From a virus: DNA of 27,555 nt. The position numbers and the translations under genes are program-made. This document shows, in pieces, positions 27,394-27,555 of this stretch. The notes beneath the pieces are model-generated. The model did no database searches. It saw only the letters and a program-made list of their open reading frames with translations, and was not told the origin of the DNA. Positions within the stretch are counted from its first letter, which is position 1, and the number at the start of each line of letters is the position of its first letter. The DNA lies in the IMG/VR virus record IMGVR_UViG_3300021961_000494, positions 1 to 27,555 of that record; one strand, given 5' to 3'.

Positions 27394-27555
27394 CTTGCGA
27401 GAGTTCGGCCTTCACACGGCGCACCCAGACCTCCAGAGCCTTGACCGCCTTGGCCGGGTTCTCCGGGTTGCAGGCTTCCGCCACGTCCAGGGCGAGCTTG
27501 TCGAGACGGTTTACCATCGTGGCCGCCAGTTCGCGCATGGCTTCGCCGGCTTCCT
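27380..27555 (-). CDS. Partial gene upstream of TerL, possible small terminase C-terminus
   Basis: The reading frame enters from the window edge and ends with TGA at 27382-27380, overlapping the terminase start by 14 bases. The visible 57 residues run from EAGEAMREL to a C-terminal SQDEQG and look alpha-helical, with a charged end (VRRVKAEL). An internal ATG at 27538 could be an alternative start, but the frame is open to the edge. A gene directly upstream of and overlapping TerL is commonly the small terminase subunit, which recognises packaging sites. That role is inferred only from position, because the expected N-terminal HTH would lie outside the window. Confidence 0.6.
   Translation of the reverse strand, partial: EAGEAMRELAATMVNRLDKLALDVAEACNPENPAKAVKALEVWVRRVKAELSQDEQG

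Noticed and set aside
1-27555. CRISPR arrays, tRNAs, insertion sequences, full integrase, diversity-generating retroelement
   Set aside because: No repeat-spacer pattern, cloverleaf, transposase, integrase catalytic domain or reverse transcriptase was recognised on reading both strands. Computational scans could still find a missed tRNA.

Overview
The window is a GC-rich stretch of a tailed double-stranded DNA bacteriophage (Caudoviricetes) or prophage. The evidence is a near-complete head module in the lambda-like order (large terminase, gpW-like connector, lambda-type portal, S49 prohead protease, coiled-coil protein, major capsid protein), neck and tail genes, a repeat-rich fibre, a lysis cassette and a recombination/replication module. 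Almost every gene is on the minus strand and packed with ATGA, GTGA or TAATG junctions, so the biological reading order runs from high to low coordinates. No tRNA, rRNA, CRISPR array or insertion sequence was recognised. The host cannot be named. Most gene starts have no Shine-Dalgarno sequence and several share a C-rich TCTCCCACC-type leader, which suggests a host that tolerates SD-independent initiation.

Right part (27555 to about 18801): end of a possible small-terminase gene, TerL, a 38-residue ORF, gpW-like protein, portal, S49 protease, coiled-coil protein, capsid protein with a clear rho-independent terminator, two neck-type proteins, then the one plus-strand gene, a small ATP-dependent DNA ligase with its own sigma70-like promoter.

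Middle part (18801 to 12324): putative tail terminator, tail-tube-like protein, assembly-chaperone-position protein, a very short tape-measure candidate (253 residues), four small proteins in the tail-tip position and a 681-residue fibre with collagen-like and tandem repeats. No long tape measure and no large lambda gpJ-type tip protein are present. Then (12327 to 10260) comes a lysis/membrane cassette: a 43-residue membrane protein, a lipoprotein with coiled coil and three hydrophobic segments (spanin-like), a HExxH mini-metalloprotease, a holin candidate and two further membrane proteins.

Left part (10248 to 68): small regulators and hypothetical genes, a secreted lytic transglycosylase, a RuvC-like resolvase, an ERF single-strand annealing protein, a RecE-like PD-(D/E)XK nuclease, an SSB-like protein, a dNMP kinase, a stand-alone protein resembling an integrase arm-binding domain, a metallophosphoesterase, a two-HTH protein and a DnaB/RepA-type helicase. 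A 239-bp AT-richer intergenic region with dyads follows, then three unidentified genes of different base composition. Together these encode DNA recombination and replication, nucleotide supply, packaging, virion assembly and lysis. No complete integrase or repressor was seen.
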